This document shows, piece by piece, positions 21,501 to 34,700 of a stretch of 64,000 nt of DNA. A program made the position numbers and the translations under genes. How positions within the stretch are numbered: the first letter of the stretch is position 1; each line of letters opens with the position of its first letter. The DNA lies in assembly GCA_002104935.1 (NCBI GenBank), contig MCGT01000011.1:682001-746000 (forward strand), read 5' to 3'. The notes under the pieces are model-generated. The model saw only the letters and a list, made by a program, of their open reading frames with translations. It was not told the origin of the DNA and ran no database searches. The DNA is from Hesseltinella vesiculosa. Lineage: Eukaryota > Mucoromycota > Mucoromycetes > Mucorales > Cunninghamellaceae.

Positions 21501-24500
21501 TGGGTCGACATCGACAAGTTGGATAAAGAGGTTCTTTAACCAGATTTTGACCTAGGCGTGCGGGGGGGGGGGTGAAATCAGGAGTAAGCCCTTGGTTGTT
21601 TATGGTGAGCAATGTCGGTGCTTACGTCAGAGAATTTCAATTGCTTGGTATCTGTGCATTGGCCATCTCCAGTCTTGACACCAAGCTGAACGTCGCTAAA
21701 TTGGTTGGAGACCGAAGTCAGCGAGCCCAAGATGGTGATGCAGCTCTTGCGCACAGATAAAGGCACCTTGGCCGCTTTACCACCTACCACCAACTGAATT
21801 GGAAGGGAAAGCCATGTGAGCACCGTGGCATCCTTTTTTTTTCTGGTCAATGCAGCTTATCTCTACCTGTTTTTCAATCGTGTGGATGAATGGTGGGATG
21901 AGGATGTGCGCACCGGGCAAGGAAAATGTAAACAGGCGTTCACAATTTTGGATGATGGCCTGTATGATTTGGCTGTCGTCAGAGGTCAGTCCCTAGAAAA
22001 AACAGAAGACTAGCGTTTAGACATATCTCATTCATTTGGTAGTGAGTAAAGGGATGGTGGATGTTTTTACCTTTAGAATGGTACGGTAAAAGTGGGCATA
22101 GAATTCTTTGGACTGGGGAGCACGGGTTTTGCGACATACAAGACGACAAAGGCAGCCATATGCTTTGCTACGACCAGCATTGAAGCCACTGAGGAAAAAT
22201 AGGGGAATTGAGTTGGTGTTCAGTATTTCATAGCCATTAAAATATACCTTGGCAATTCTGTTCCTTGCAAGAGCCAGGAGGTGATGTCGTAAAGAGCGGG
22301 AGTAGGTAAGCCACGGTAAGGTTGGTTGTCCCGGACCTAATAATAAAAAGAGCGTGTCAATGGAAAGCCATGGCTGGGCCGTTGTCAAAAGTCACTCAAG
22401 TCACCTACCCAAATAAGCGTGTCCCAGATATCGACGACGCATCGCATGGCAAGGTCATGGCGCTGCGGCGATTCAATTTTGTTGATGTTTCCAAGGGAAC
22501 ACAGCAGGTTCATCCAAATGATCTGGGTGCCAGGTCCGTCCCAGGGCAAGTTATGCAGGTTGAGAAACTCGCTGCTTCGGAAAATACCTAGGTCTGCTGG
22601 TAGTTTGTCGTTGACATCGGCAGGCGTGATTTTCATAGTGATCATTTCCGTAGGAGCAAGGATGGTGGAGGCAGAGGTGCGGTTGGACTAGAGATGGGCA
22701 GTGAGAAAAAAAAGAGCGAGGTTTTTGTTTTCTTTTTTCTGTTCATTGATTCGCTGACGGGTTTACCTTGCTGGAAAGGGTGAGGTTTGTGCTGCCATTG
22801 CTGCGGCGATCCCAGTCGATGATCAGGCCCTTGCGTTTCTGGGTATTGGCGCCTTCGTCATCCTTGTAGGCAACAGAGGAGTTGGAGCCAAGGTTGAGCT
22901 TGGAAGTGGATGGCTGTGGGGTGTCATGATGCGTGCCGAGAAGATCGCTTGCGCCTGCGTCTGTTGTGCTGGGGTGGGAAGGGGTGGAAGCGCCTGACTG
23001 AGAAGCGGATGCGTGGACGAAATTAAGCAGTTTGCTGCCGGATTCTTGGAACAGGTGGTCAAACTGGTGAATGCTGACGGTGCGTCTGCCGCGGCGAGAG
23101 CCAGGGGCAGAGCTGACGGAGGTTGCGCGAGTTGGGGAGAGAGGTGTGTGCTGAACTTTTTCGACAGAATCGTTACCGTGGCGGGTTAGAGGTGGGTGAT
23201 GGTGGGTGGGCGAGGAATGGGTGAGATGGCCAGAGGTACTGACGCTGCTGGCAGATGGACCGTTCTGGGGCACAAGTAGGGACGATGTGTGGGAGGATGA
23301 GAAGGAGGTGGCGGGGATGATGTTTTTGATCCCGAATTTGCGGCCGGTGCTGATGCTGTTGGAGGGGGCCGTCGGTTTATCCTCCTCTAAGGGTAGCATG
23401 TTAGGCATAGTGGAGGGTGCAGGCGGTAGGGGTACTTCGACCACCCCAGGTGGGAGAGGGAAGCCGCTGGCAAGGTCCAGGATATGTTGGTGTGGTTGGC
23501 AGGCAGGCAGGTCGAGGAGCTCACCTTCGCTGACGCTGGCAACGTTGCTTGTGCCTATGGAGATGGGCCGGTTGCCAAAAATTTTGGATGAGGCGGCGCG
23601 GGAGGGGTTGTTCTGTTCATCCTGGATGCTCAAGTGGCGTGTTCGTGAGCGCCGCACACCGGTAGCATTGGCTGCATTGGCGTCGTAAAACGACCCCGAC
23701 AGTCGGTTCGGTACGGAGCCGGATTTGTCGAGATAGAATTGGCTGGGGGTTCGGTAAATGACGTCGTAGTCGACTTTGTACAGTTTGTGGGAGAGTACTT
23801 TTGTGATTTTGTACATAATCTTAGTCCATTGGTCCAGGACCTGCCATCGATCTAGACCGGCTAACAGCAGCTGTTGGAGTTCATGCCATAATTCCGAATG
23901 AGCTATCCGCGCCCGCGCAAATGCATAAAAGACCGTCTACCCAAGAAAGTCAGCTTGGCCGTGTCAAGATGCTAACTTTTTTTTACCTCGCAGAGATAAT
24001 CCACAAAGTCGTCGGCCAGCGCTGGCATGGCTATGCGACTGGTTTGAGTTGGCGCAGCCATGATCCATTTTTGAATACACATGACGCAACGTAACAAACA
24101 CTCCCTATGAAAGAGGAAAATACGGAAAAAAAAAGTAAGCAGTTTGGTCACTGGTTGATGAGAGGCAGCCTACCAGCTTTCCCATTCCATTTCGATTCCT
24201 CCTCGTGTTACGGTGATCGAGCGATAGACATTGATGGCGTCTTTGTAGAGATTGACCAGGCCATCCCAATCGAACTCTGGGTCGAGGACGGTGGCGGAAG
24301 GCTGGTCAAAGATGAGTTGGATCATAGTAAAGTAGCGGCGCAGAAACACGTTGGCTTCGGATTGCTGATGAGGTTGGGGTGTGTGGCGTTTTTGCTGGGG
24401 TGGCGGGGACAGGGGGAGGTCCTCGAGAGAATGCGAGCTTGCGACTGGGAGCAAGGGAGGTGTTGGTTTTGGCTTCTTCTCGTGGTATTTTGTCAGAGAG

Positions 24501-26378
24501 GTGGAGCTTGTGGAGCGGATCATGCCAGGGGTAGCACCGGGTGGTCGGAGGAAGGAGGGTCGTTCATCTTCGTTCCCTAGCGACCAGACGCCGATGATGT
24601 GCAGAGCACCACGGGTGATATCCCAGTAATTGGCGTTGCTGGTAGGCAATAGCATGCACTGGCGAATCATATCATGTAGCATTTCCCGGGTTTCATGGGA
24701 AGACAAAACGATGGATTTCAAGATGGGTGTGGCTGGTGATGACGTTGCTTGGGCTGGTAGGTTGGGCCAGTACACTTGGGCACTGTGGTTATTGTCGAGA
24801 CAGTAGCCAATCAGGAAGCGCAGCACAGTACGTAAAATACTGGGGGGACACCTTGGGAATCCTACCGCTATCGCCAAGGTCATGGGAAAAAATGGCGGTC
24901 AGGATACTATTTTTTTAGTTTTGTCTACTCACGTTGGTTGCTGTCGGTTTTGGTGGCACCTTCCATTTGTAATTCAGAAGCGATGTGAGGGACGAACTTG
25001 GTCATGTAGTAAGTGCGGAAGATCTTGAAGAGAAACTTTGCGCTGGCAGTGGCGGCGTCGATGCCAGTGCCGGTGGCAATCCCTTCATCGGGTTCACATT
25101 GTTCAGGATAGTCGTAATTGTCAGGTGGAGGAGGAGATCCGGCGGCGACGGAGGCCAATCGCACAAGGTTGGTGATAAAGATGTTGAACAAGACAAGGGA
25201 ATCATGGAAAGTGGGTGGCACAGGGCTGGGGAACAGTGGGTCGTGATCGTCGCCTTTGAAGAAAAGAAGTGAGTGGTGAATGTGGTTGGCACGACTGCGT
25301 TTTTCTTATACCGTGGATAAAGGACTGCTGTAAATGAATGTTTGCTTGTTTGACTCGGTCGTTTCTGACCAGGCCATAGCCGGATAGTTTTTCAGCATGT
25401 CGATCGCTTAGCTTCTTCACAAAAGGTAGGGCGTTTGTCAGCAGGTTCGAAGAGTCATCCGTTGAAGGGTTGTTGTCAGTCTCTTGTTGAAGGGGGTCTT
25501 CCGAGGAGGCGGAAATGTCGTCCATGATGAACAAATCCAAAGAAAGCGCGTTGGCAAATAATTGCATACATTCTGGATATTCGACGACTTGGTCATTCAA
25601 CCACAGGAGCAGTAAATGGAAGCCAAGAGCACGAAGCCGGATATGATTCCCATGGTCAAGGATATGGGCTAGCAGTGTCGCTGTTGAAAAAAAAAGTGAG
25701 TCAGGGTTTTTTGAAACAAGGATGGCTTACCGATATTCTGGCGCTGCCAGCCATTGCGCATCATTTCAGGTACAAACAAAAAGATTTTGCGTAGCAATAG
25801 CAACATCTTTTGCAGACTGACCATTTCCTTTGCATGCCACGTCTGGGGTCGTTCGTGCCGTTCTACAAAAGAAAATGAGTAGGTGGCCATGGGACGGCAT
25901 GGAGAGTGACTTACGTTTCATTTTGTCGATTTGCTGAATACAAGCTTCATGAACAACATGAAAGACCTGCTCATAGTATTCTTGAGTGAAGCGACACTGG
26001 TCAAAGGAGTCGATGGCGTCTAAAAATAGGATAAAAGGGAGGGATGTTGGTGCAAGGCTGCAAAGAAATAAGCAGGACATTACCTAGATAACTCCATAGG
26101 CTTTGTAATCTAGACTTGACTTTTTGCTTTTCATCTAAAAAGACCTTGAGTTTTTTACGTAGCTTTTCAGGGTGGTCTTCTTTGATGGCGGTGGAACTGG
26201 AAGGCAGGGGGAAGTCTTGGGTAGAAGCGTCAGGAAGGTGGTCTGTAGATGCGGTCGTGGTAGGCATGTTGGATTGGGCACTGGTCTCTGTGCTGGACGT
26301 GGTGGTGGAGGTCGATGTCTTCAAACTGGTGGCATTGGTATTGAATGTTTTTCTCATCACAGAGCTGGCTTTCCGCAT
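18562..26378 (-). CDS. RalGAP-alpha-like GTPase-activating protein (C-terminal Rap/Ran-GAP domain)
   Basis: A very large, many-exon gene; it starts at the ATG near 26378 (MRKASSVMRK) and ends with FLPED before the TAA at 18562-18564. The N-terminus reads KLRKKLKVFLDEKQKVKSRLQ, like the start of metazoan RalGAP-alpha. The middle is a long alpha-helical scaffold interrupted by a Ser/Pro-rich disordered block (about 22765-23816). The C-terminal catalytic domain (19290-18562) has VGADQEDEQSIL, LGWEIDI, IFHDVTKMP, the asparagine-thumb segment HIGNDHVHIVWNE, and GGDFGNAQIVV. Family knowledge: the alpha subunit is the catalytic subunit of a RalGAP complex with a beta subunit and stimulates GTP hydrolysis by Ral-type small GTPases; fungal target is uncertain because fungi lack clear Ral (perhaps Rheb- or Rsr1-like). 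At least 20 exons are implied; individual boundaries were not all resolved. Divergent from NAP1. Confidence 0.85.
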
Positions 26379-26710
26379 AGCAAAAAAAAAAAAAAAAAAG
26401 AAAAAAAAAGAAAAAAAGAAGCCAAAAGAGACCAAGAGGTATTAAAAAAAAAAAAGGGGACAGTCACCCAAGATGCAAAGGTGCAAATAAATATGGTGTT
26501 TGTCTTGTCAAAAACTGAAAACAAGAACCTTACAGCAATAACCAAAAAGAAAACGAAAAAAGGAGACACTGCCAAAAAAGAAAAAAAAAAAAAAAAAAAG
26601 AGGTATTGCCACGCTAAAGAAAAAAAAAAATTTTCGAATCCGATTTTTTTTTCTCTTTTTCCTTTTCACACATCCTCTTTTTTTCTCACTGTATATTTTT
26701 TTAAAGCAAC
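26379..26710. promoter_or_regulatory. Divergent RalGAP-like/NAP1 promoter region
   Basis: 332 bp between the two start codons, crowded with long poly(A) runs (on the plus strand) near the RalGAP side and a CT-rich stretch (26640-26700) just upstream of the NAP1 ATG. No specific factor site was recognised. Confidence 0.4.
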
Positions 26711-28206
26711 ATGGACTCATCATCAGGTAAGGAACAATAGCCATGACCGTTGTGAATATTCACATTGGCATTTTCTAGGTGTTGACATCAAAAAGGTTGA
26801 CAAGTTTTCGGCGCCCACCCCTCAAAACACCCCAAGCAACCCTGCTCCCATTACTTCAAACTATAAGCCCACCATCAACACCATCTCGGAAGATAAGGAA
26901 CCTGGTAAGCCAACTATCATCAAAGATATGTAAAGATGATCGTTCATTAATCACAATGGGATGTCTTTTTGTTGATGTGATCCTTTAGAAGCTGCTGCTT
27001 TGACCTCGTCATTGGCCGGTGCTTTCAGCGGCAATCCTGCATTGTTGAGCATGTTGCAAGGCAAGCTTGACACCTTGGTGGGTCGTTCTTCAGGCTATGT
27101 GGAGTCTCTCCCTCCCTCTGTCCAACGTCGTTTGAACGGTCTCAAGTATTTGCAGTCCAAACACAGCGAGTTGGAAGAAAAGTTCCAAGAAGAAGTCCTG
27201 ATCCTGGAAAAGAAATACCTGGAGCTGTACCAACCTCTGTATGAAAAGCGTGCGCAAATGATCCATGGTGATGTTGAGCCTACAGATGAAGAAGTTGCCA
27301 TTGGTGAAAAGGTCGATGAAGAAGATGATGATGAAGAAAAGCCTGACGAAGAGATGAAGGACACTGTTGAGCAAGATGACACCAAGGGCATCCCTGAATT
27401 CTGGCTCACCCTGCTGAAGAACCACCCTCACATGTCCGAAACCATCACCGAAGCCGACGAAGACTGTCTGAAGCACTTGCTGGATGTCCGCATGTCGTAC
27501 TTGGATCAACCGGGTTTCAAGCTCGAATTCGTGTTTGAAGCCAACGATTACTTCACCAACGCCTCTCTGACCAAGACTTACTACTACCAGGACCATGCCT
27601 ATGCTGGCAACTTCATCTACGACCATGCCGAAGGCTGCACCATCGACTGGAACGAAGGCAAAGACTTGACCGTCACTGTTGAATCCCGCAAGCAACGCCA
27701 CAAGGGCACCAACAAGACCCGCGTTGTCAAGCGCACCGTGCCTTCCGACAGCTTCTTCAACTTCTTCACCCCTCCCTCCTTCCCTGAAGACGACGAAGAA
27801 TTGGAATTGGACGAAGCCGAAGGTCTGGATGCCAAATTGGAAGCTGATTACGAAGCTGGTAACCTCTTCAAGGAAAAATCCCCTCGCGTCTCATTTTTTT
27901 CTTCTCTTGTGATTCTAGGTGAAGAATTCAAGGACAAGATCATCCCTCATGCTGTGGACTATTTCACCGGCAAGGCTTTGGCTTACGATGGTTTTGATCA
28001 AGAAGACGACTTTGATGAATTCAGTGAAGACGACGAAGATGAAGACGACGACGAAGACGACGACGAAGACGATGATGACGATGACGACGACGATGACGAC
28101 GACATTGTAAGTTGACAGAAAATGGCTTGATCCTGGGCTCACTCTTTTTTTTTAAAAAAAGAAACCTGGCCAGCAAGAAAATGCCCCTGAATGCAAGCAA
28201 TCTTAA
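26711..28206 (+). CDS. NAP1: Nucleosome assembly protein 1 (histone H2A-H2B chaperone)
   Basis: Five exons: 26711-26726, 26779-26904, 26989-27858, 27919-28106 and 28162-28206, giving 414 residues. NAP1 binds H2A-H2B dimers, shuttles them between cytoplasm and nucleus and promotes nucleosome assembly. Visible family blocks are LPPSVQRRLNGLKYLQ with the following long dimerisation helix, IPEFWLTLLKNHP, LDQPGFKLEF, YYYQDHAY, IDWNEGKDLT, SFFNFF and DKIIPHAVDYFTGKAL, followed by an Asp/Glu tail. The last intron removes an early TGA and restores the conserved terminus PECKQS, whose Cys fourth from the end resembles the prenylation site of NAP1L1. The third intron (27859-27918) is exactly 60 nt and has no stop in frame, so retention would insert 20 residues. 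Confidence 0.97.
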
Positions 28207-28431
28207 AGCTGCTCTTCAACCCACGTTTGTATTTTTTCCTCTTCCCATTCCATCATAACTATTTTATTTTTACTATTCATCATCCAGCAACAATAAAGAA
28301 GAAAGCCTACTTGGTTTTTTTTTTTTTTTTTTTTTTTCAAGATCTTGGCTCCCCGTCCAAGCTGCATGACCCCGACCGTCAAAAAAAAAGCGCCTCTTCC
28401 TTTTTTTTTTTTTTTTTTTTGGATCTTGGCT

Positions 28432-29553
28432 ATGCGATTTCGAAAAGCAAACGTTGCTGCCGTTTGCATTTTATTTATCGGCCTTACTGTTTTTCTTGTT
28501 TATTCCATTGATTTGAATCTGCGGATTAACTGGAGACCCTGGGTAAAACAATGGCATGCTTCGCGGCCCCCTTGCATGCTTGCTCCTGAATGCCAAGCTT
28601 TTCCGGTGAATGCTAGCAAACCATCGTCCATGGTCGTGCCCGGTATACTTCTCAAGTCGCTGGATGAATGCCTTGGCTATGCTCGTTCTGTCCAGCCCGC
28701 CTCGCCCAGCATTGCAGCCCGCTATTGGTTCCACACCTACTGGCACCCGTCATTGGATCAGACCCGAGTGGCCACCATGATTGAATCCTTTGACGCCACC
28801 CAACCTTGTCTTACCTCTGGCCACCAAGCTGCCCTCGGCATCAAGCTCTGGCTGCTCGACCCCGAACATGAGCTGCTCCTGATCCAATCTGCCATGTGGG
28901 CCAACCTTCAGCCACGTCTGCAGGACCGCCTCACCTTTGATCTCTGGTCGGCAACCACACATCCATCGTTCATCTTTGGCGATCACATGGAAACGCCATG
29001 GCTTCTAGGGTTAGATGTGCTCTACACCTATGGAGGCGTCTGGTTCCCGCCCATGACGTATTTCAATCGTGGTAAGCTGTAGAGAACCGTGCGGTCTGGC
29101 AAGCAGACGCTCACCAGTTTTTTTGTCCTTATCGCTTGCTCGGGCCTTCCAGATTGGTCGCCACTACTAACGGACCGAGAATGGATCACCTCCACCGATT
29201 GTTCCTCGCTGGAAACGATCGACCCAGAAGCGATGTCGTTTTACTTGTTCCCCAACTCAACCAACGCCTGCCAGCTGTCCAGCACGATCCGCCATGCCTT
29301 GGCAGCCTCAGCCATGGTGCCAGGTTGGGTGTTCGGCCACGTGTATCGATCGATGCTTCGACATCATGCCCAGCCTTGGCTGATACTCCCGTGGTGTTAC
29401 ATGAACCCAACGTCTGGATGTGACGCTGCCAGTCGCTCCTTGCGTCACCTAGCTGGCGACCCTGCTCTGGATGCACCTTTTCGATTGGCATTGACAATTG
29501 AGAATGCCCAGATTGTGCAACATGCACATCAACAGCGAAATCGGCCCACTTAA
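28432..29553 (+). CDS. Type II membrane protein, degenerate GT32-like glycosyltransferase
   Basis: Two exons, 28432-29071 and 29153-29553, 346 residues. The N-terminus is short and basic, followed by one membrane anchor (about residues 9-27), as in Golgi glycosyltransferases. The segment WLLGLDVLYTYGGVWFPP resembles the GT32 / alpha-1,4-glycosyltransferase core in which D-x-x-R-x-x-x-L-x-x-x-GG-x-Y-x-D-x-D is expected; here the DxD metal-binding pair is replaced by Pro-Pro-Met. An earlier stretch, YWFHTYW, is aromatic-rich. Family membership is therefore tentative, and the protein may be catalytically inactive or use another mechanism. It lies 225 bp downstream of NAP1 in the same direction. 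Confidence 0.5.
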
Positions 29554-31784
29554 TCGACAAACCCAGCCCCTTCTCCAGCTCATCACCATACCCCTCCTTT
29601 TTTTTTTTTATTTAATTATCGTACCTCCCCAAACTTCTCAGGTGCAATAAACCCCGGTTGTACTTCTCTTTACCGTGCACGGCTTATTTTCAAAGGAAGA
29701 AGTGCACAAAAAAAAAATAAAGGGGGGGAAAGGGGGCGTCTGGGGTCGATGGTGAATGGCACTGCTATTTCTCGCTAACTTGCACAGGTCGGCCAGACCC
29801 CAGGTATTAAAAAGCCGTCTGCTTTCCAGTCGATTTTAGATACAGATGAATGTTTGACCATACTTGACATCCAATTTGCAGAGCTGAACGGCTTAAGATC
29901 TAGTGGGTCATCCAGATCAACGTCTTTTTGGCACGCGCGGGGTCTGAAATCTGTCGGAATGTCAATAAGAAAACGTGGTCTAGCCCATGGCCAGCTGTTG
30001 GATGGATCCAATTTTTTAACAATGACTTGCAATACCTGTGCCAATGTGGAATTTATATTACAAAAAATAAAAAATAAAAAGAAGAAACGTGCCTCTCGAC
30101 GGGATTTTCCATTTTAAAGTCTGTGGGGGAGAGGTAAAAAAGGGGGTGCCTCTTTGGGGCCGCACATCCCGGGCGCTGGGTAAGCCAAAAAAGGCAACTG
30201 ACGATCTATGACCTGAGAAACCCGTTGCTCCTTTATCCTTGACATTCAAAGAGAATGGATCATGTTCTTCATGTGGTGAAAACGGGTGATCCTCATTGAT
30301 CAAAATAAAAAATAAAAAAAAAAAGTCAATAACGAAGCATCCTCGGTCGTCCGATCGAGCATTTTTTTCGATCTGCCTGCGTTCCAAAACGCTTGCCTTT
30401 TCCACGTGAAATTAAAAAAGAAGCTCGAGAAAAAAAGCTCCGGCGTCAGGGAGGCGAGACCGGGACGGCTAAAGAAAGAGAGACACCCAGAGACTTCATG
30501 TGTTGTCAAGTGCCATCACGAAAAGGTAAAATGAACCAGACAAAAAAAAAAAACCCAGATTCTCTTATTGGCTATCATTTCACCCGCTTGATTGGGTCAT
30601 GGGGAGAAAAGCTTCCGCCAAAGCAAAGGGAGTCCACCCAACTCGTCGTTTGCGTAATTAAAACCTCCTCTTTTCTTTTCCTCCTGGATCGAACACTCAG
30701 GGCTTTTTGAAGGCAGGTAAAAAAAAAAGCATGTCATGCTCTGGGCTCACACAAACCAGATTGATTGGCGTATCGGCCTCCTTTTCTCTCAATCGCGTGA
30801 GCTCGTGTGTGGTGAGGCTGCGTTCAAGACGTGCATTTTAACGTTGGCCTGCAAATAAGAGGTTGAAATGCAGGAGCGGACATTCGAAAAAAAAGTATCG
30901 CTTGATAACAGCCCCACTGTGCAACCTATGGTAAATGTGATCGTGCAAAAATAAAATAAAAATAATCATGCAAAGTGCAGCATTATTATCGTCATGTCCA
31001 TAGTCATGTAGTCAAACAAGCAACGGCTTGCATCACAAAAAAACTTGAATGCTGTGTAACAGCTGAACCAAGGCAAAGAGGAGGTTGAGCGGATAGGAGC
31101 AAACCTATTTTTTTTTTCTTCCAGGGAGACGGCCAGCAGCTTTCAAAGATTTTAAAAGGTGTTGGGAGATAATCCTCTGCTTTCAACTTGTCAGTCCCTT
31201 AATGCAACGACTGAGAACATGCATCTTGCTCCACACAAACAGAGCAAAATCCACCGATCATCGACAACCCTGCTACAAAAAACCTTTGCTCTTCCTCTGC
31301 TTCTCTTTTGCCTTGAACGTAAAAATAGAACAATAAAGAAATCTTTCTTTCCCCCTTGCATTTCAATGTGTAAAAAAATAGAGTCAGTTTCCTGCATCAT
31401 AAACACCAAGAACCCCTCTCCTGCATCCCCCCTTTTTTTTTTTTTTTTTTTTTTTTGGGCCTCGACGATCCTCAGAAAAATAAAGACGATGGGCCTTTCT
31501 GGCCCTCTCCCCCCTTTTTTATATATTTTATATCCTAATTCCCCAGGTCATATTAGCCATTTTGCTTATTTGTTCCTTTTTTTTTTATTTCTCTTTTCCC
31601 TTCTCTCTCTCTCTCTCATTTCCATCGTTTGTATTATAGCATACACGCATTTTTTGTCCTTGCCCTCGACAACCCTTTTTCCTTTTCAACAAACGACCGA
31701 CGGAGTTTTACCCCACACTGATCTTGAGAGAGAAAAAAAAATCACAACCTTCAGCAAACCCATTTCTTTTGAGGAAGCCATTAG
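29554..31784. other. 2.2-kb intergenic region upstream of VTC4
   Basis: No conserved gene is seen. The first part holds the 3' end of the preceding gene (AATAAA near 29646). An orphan open frame lies on the minus strand at 29775-30044. Further on there are poly(A)/poly(T) runs and, from about 31290 to 31780, a strongly pyrimidine-rich leader before the VTC4 start, typical of a long 5' untranslated region. Confidence 0.5.
29775..30044 (-). other. Orphan open reading frame, possible gene remnant
   Basis: 89-codon frame with a balanced amino-acid composition, without the homopolymer-derived runs of most spurious frames here (contains WPWARPRFLIDIP and WKADGFLIPGVWP). No family was recognised and no splice partners were found. 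It could be a fragment of a lost gene or mobile element. Confidence 0.25.
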
Positions 31785-34700
31785 ATGAAATACGGATTGG
31801 AACTACAACAGAACATATTTGTGCCCTGGCGCTTGTCGTATGTGTCCTATGATGTCCTCAAAGGCGAACTGAAAAGCCGCCAATTGGACCATGGCTGGAC
31901 GGACACGGATGAAAAAGAATTCCTGCTGCTGATGGACAACGAATTATGCAAGGTGTACGATTTTATCAGCGCCAAGCTCACAGAAATCGACGCCCGCATT
32001 CTTTATTGTGAACGGACGATCCAGACACTGCAGAAAAACCCCACCATGGCGTCGGATGCCAATTACAGCATCATGGACGAAGCCCTGACAGAAATCCTCT
32101 TTGACGTCAATGACCTTTCTCGGTTCACCCGAGTCAACTTCACAGCTATTCAAAAGCTACTCAAGAAACATGACAAATGGACAGGCTTGAACCTCAAGCA
32201 AGCATACGTAGCCAAGCTGCGTGAAAAGCCTCTGGATAAACAAAGATTCGACGTGGCCATTATTTATATTTCTGCATTGCATGACATCTGCCGTAACCGA
32301 GGGCAACAATCCTCGGGCAACCCCACCTCTGGTGCTGACCAAAATGCCTTTGAACGCGCCACAGCCAAGTATTGGATCCACCCCGACAACATCACCGAGG
32401 TCAAGGCCATCATCATGTTACATCTGCCTGTCCTCATCTTTGACAAAAACAAGAAATGGGAACCTGCCGACTCTGCCATTTCCAGCATTTATTTCGACAA
32501 TGATAATTTTGACTTGTACACCGGCCGTTTGCAAAGGGATGAAGGCGCTGAAGCTATTCGTTACCGTTGGTAAAGGGAAAAAAAAAAAAAAGCAAGCGGA
32601 CTTTCAACCGCTTGCATGAATTGTGAAGAGCAAGGGGCACACACACACACACACACACACGCTATGACAAAAAAAGAAGGGAGCGCCGAAAAAAAAAGAG
32701 GGGGGTGGCCACTCTTTCTCCTTTTTTTTGTTTCTCTAGCAATTCCCCTTTGTCCTTCTTTGCCTTGTATCCCTATCATCCCTTCTCTGTCTCTCTCTCA
32801 TTCTTCTTTTTTGTGATTCTCCTCCTCCCTTTCCCCCCCTTGATAGTATGTGTGTGTGTGTGCTGGGCTGGAATGACGGTGGATGATGGCATCTGTCAGC
32901 CACTGGTCACTCACGTGTTTTTTTTCTTTTTCTAGGTATGGTAATACAACCAGCCGTGATGTCTACATTGAAAGAAAAACCCATCACGCACCTTGGCTGA
33001 ATGGCACTTCGGTCAAAGATCGCTTCCGCCTAGATGAAACGCATGTCAATCCCTTCACCGTGGGCGGTCGCTCAGCCGATGAAATTGCCGCTGAGTTACG
33101 ACAAAAAAACACAAACGCAAAGGTCATTGACGACATTCATTTTATTGCCCAAGGCGTGCAAACGTCCTTGAGCGAAAAACGTCTGGAGCCCATGCTCCGC
33201 GTCTTTTACAACCGTACCGCTTTCCAGCTCCCGGACGATCAGCGGCTTCGCATCTCATTGGACACCGACCTCACCTATATCCGTGAAGATCATCTGGATG
33301 GCCAAACCCGCCGCCAGCCACCCTACAGCTGGCGTCGTTCCGACGTGGGCATCGATTCACCCTTCTCCTACGTCAAAGAGCAGGACATCCTGCGCTTCCC
33401 CTACGCTGTGCTCGAAACCAAGCTGCAAACCCACCTTGGCCAAGAACCTCCCCAGTGGCTGTCGTCCCTCGTCGAATCGCATCTGGTGCATGAAGTCCCC
33501 CGCTTTTCAAAATACCTGCACGGAGCCTGCCACTTTTACCGCTCACGCCTGCCTCTGCTGCCCTGGTGGCTGGCCGAGCTCAACGTCGACATCCGCAAAC
33601 CTCGCGCCGAGAACATCGGCCTGACCCGGTCCCGCAGCTTCAAGCCCTTGATCGACGGCCGTTACCGTCGAGCCATGATCGAAGAACAAGAGCGCGCCCA
33701 CCAAGAGGCCGTGGTCAATCGCCATGGCTCCATCTCTGCCGCCAGCACCGGCAGCCGCCAGTCATCCCATCATACCCTCGGTTCTCGCCAAAGTGCCGCC
33801 AGCATCGTCCGCCAATCCTCCCACGGCCATCCTAACAACAAAGACCCCGCCCTCAAACAACTGCCACCTGGATTCAGCAGCACTGTCACCACCCACCAGA
33901 CCCTCACAAGCAAATCGCTCGATTCACAGCAGCGGCTATCGGCGGACGACCCCGGCATCGTTTTGTCCCCACCGAAAAAGGATTACACCGTTGTTCGGGT
34001 GCCGCCGTCGTCACCACCGCATCACCATCCAAGCCAACACAGCACCCGCTCCACCCCACCCCCTCCATCCTCCAACAGCCGACTGCATCTTTCGGCTTCC
34101 AACTCATCCCGTGCCAGTAGCCCATTTTCGCAAGCCACCTCGCAGCGCATCGGCAAAATCTTCCACAAAGTGTCCAACAGCTTCCCATCGCACCCTGAAA
34201 AATTGGTCGGCCATCCCCGCGACAGCCGCACATCCATCACGCCCAAATCACTCTCCATGGTCGGCATGCCAGTGGATGATGACACGCCTAAGCGACAAAA
34301 GATCAAGGTCCGTGTGGAGCCCAAGACCTTTTTTGCCAACGAACGCACATTTATCTCCTGGCTTCAATTCTGTGCCTTGCTCCTCAGCGTCGCCCTCAGC
34401 CTGCTCAACTTTGGCGATGGCATATCACGTGTAGTCGGTGGCGTCTTTATGGCTCTTTCTGGTCTCATTGCCATCTATGCTCTCTATCGATTTGAACAGC
34501 GCGCATGGTAAAAAAAAAAAAAATAGAGGGGAGGGGGAGTCGGTGACAAAAACTATTCGCTCACTTTTATTTGTCGTGCATATTAGGATGATCCACCGAC
34601 GCATTGATGGACGCTATGATGATATATGGTACTTATTTTTTTTTTATTGGTCAAGTTGATAAGGGGAATTAACACGCTTTTTTATTTTTAATCTAGGGGT

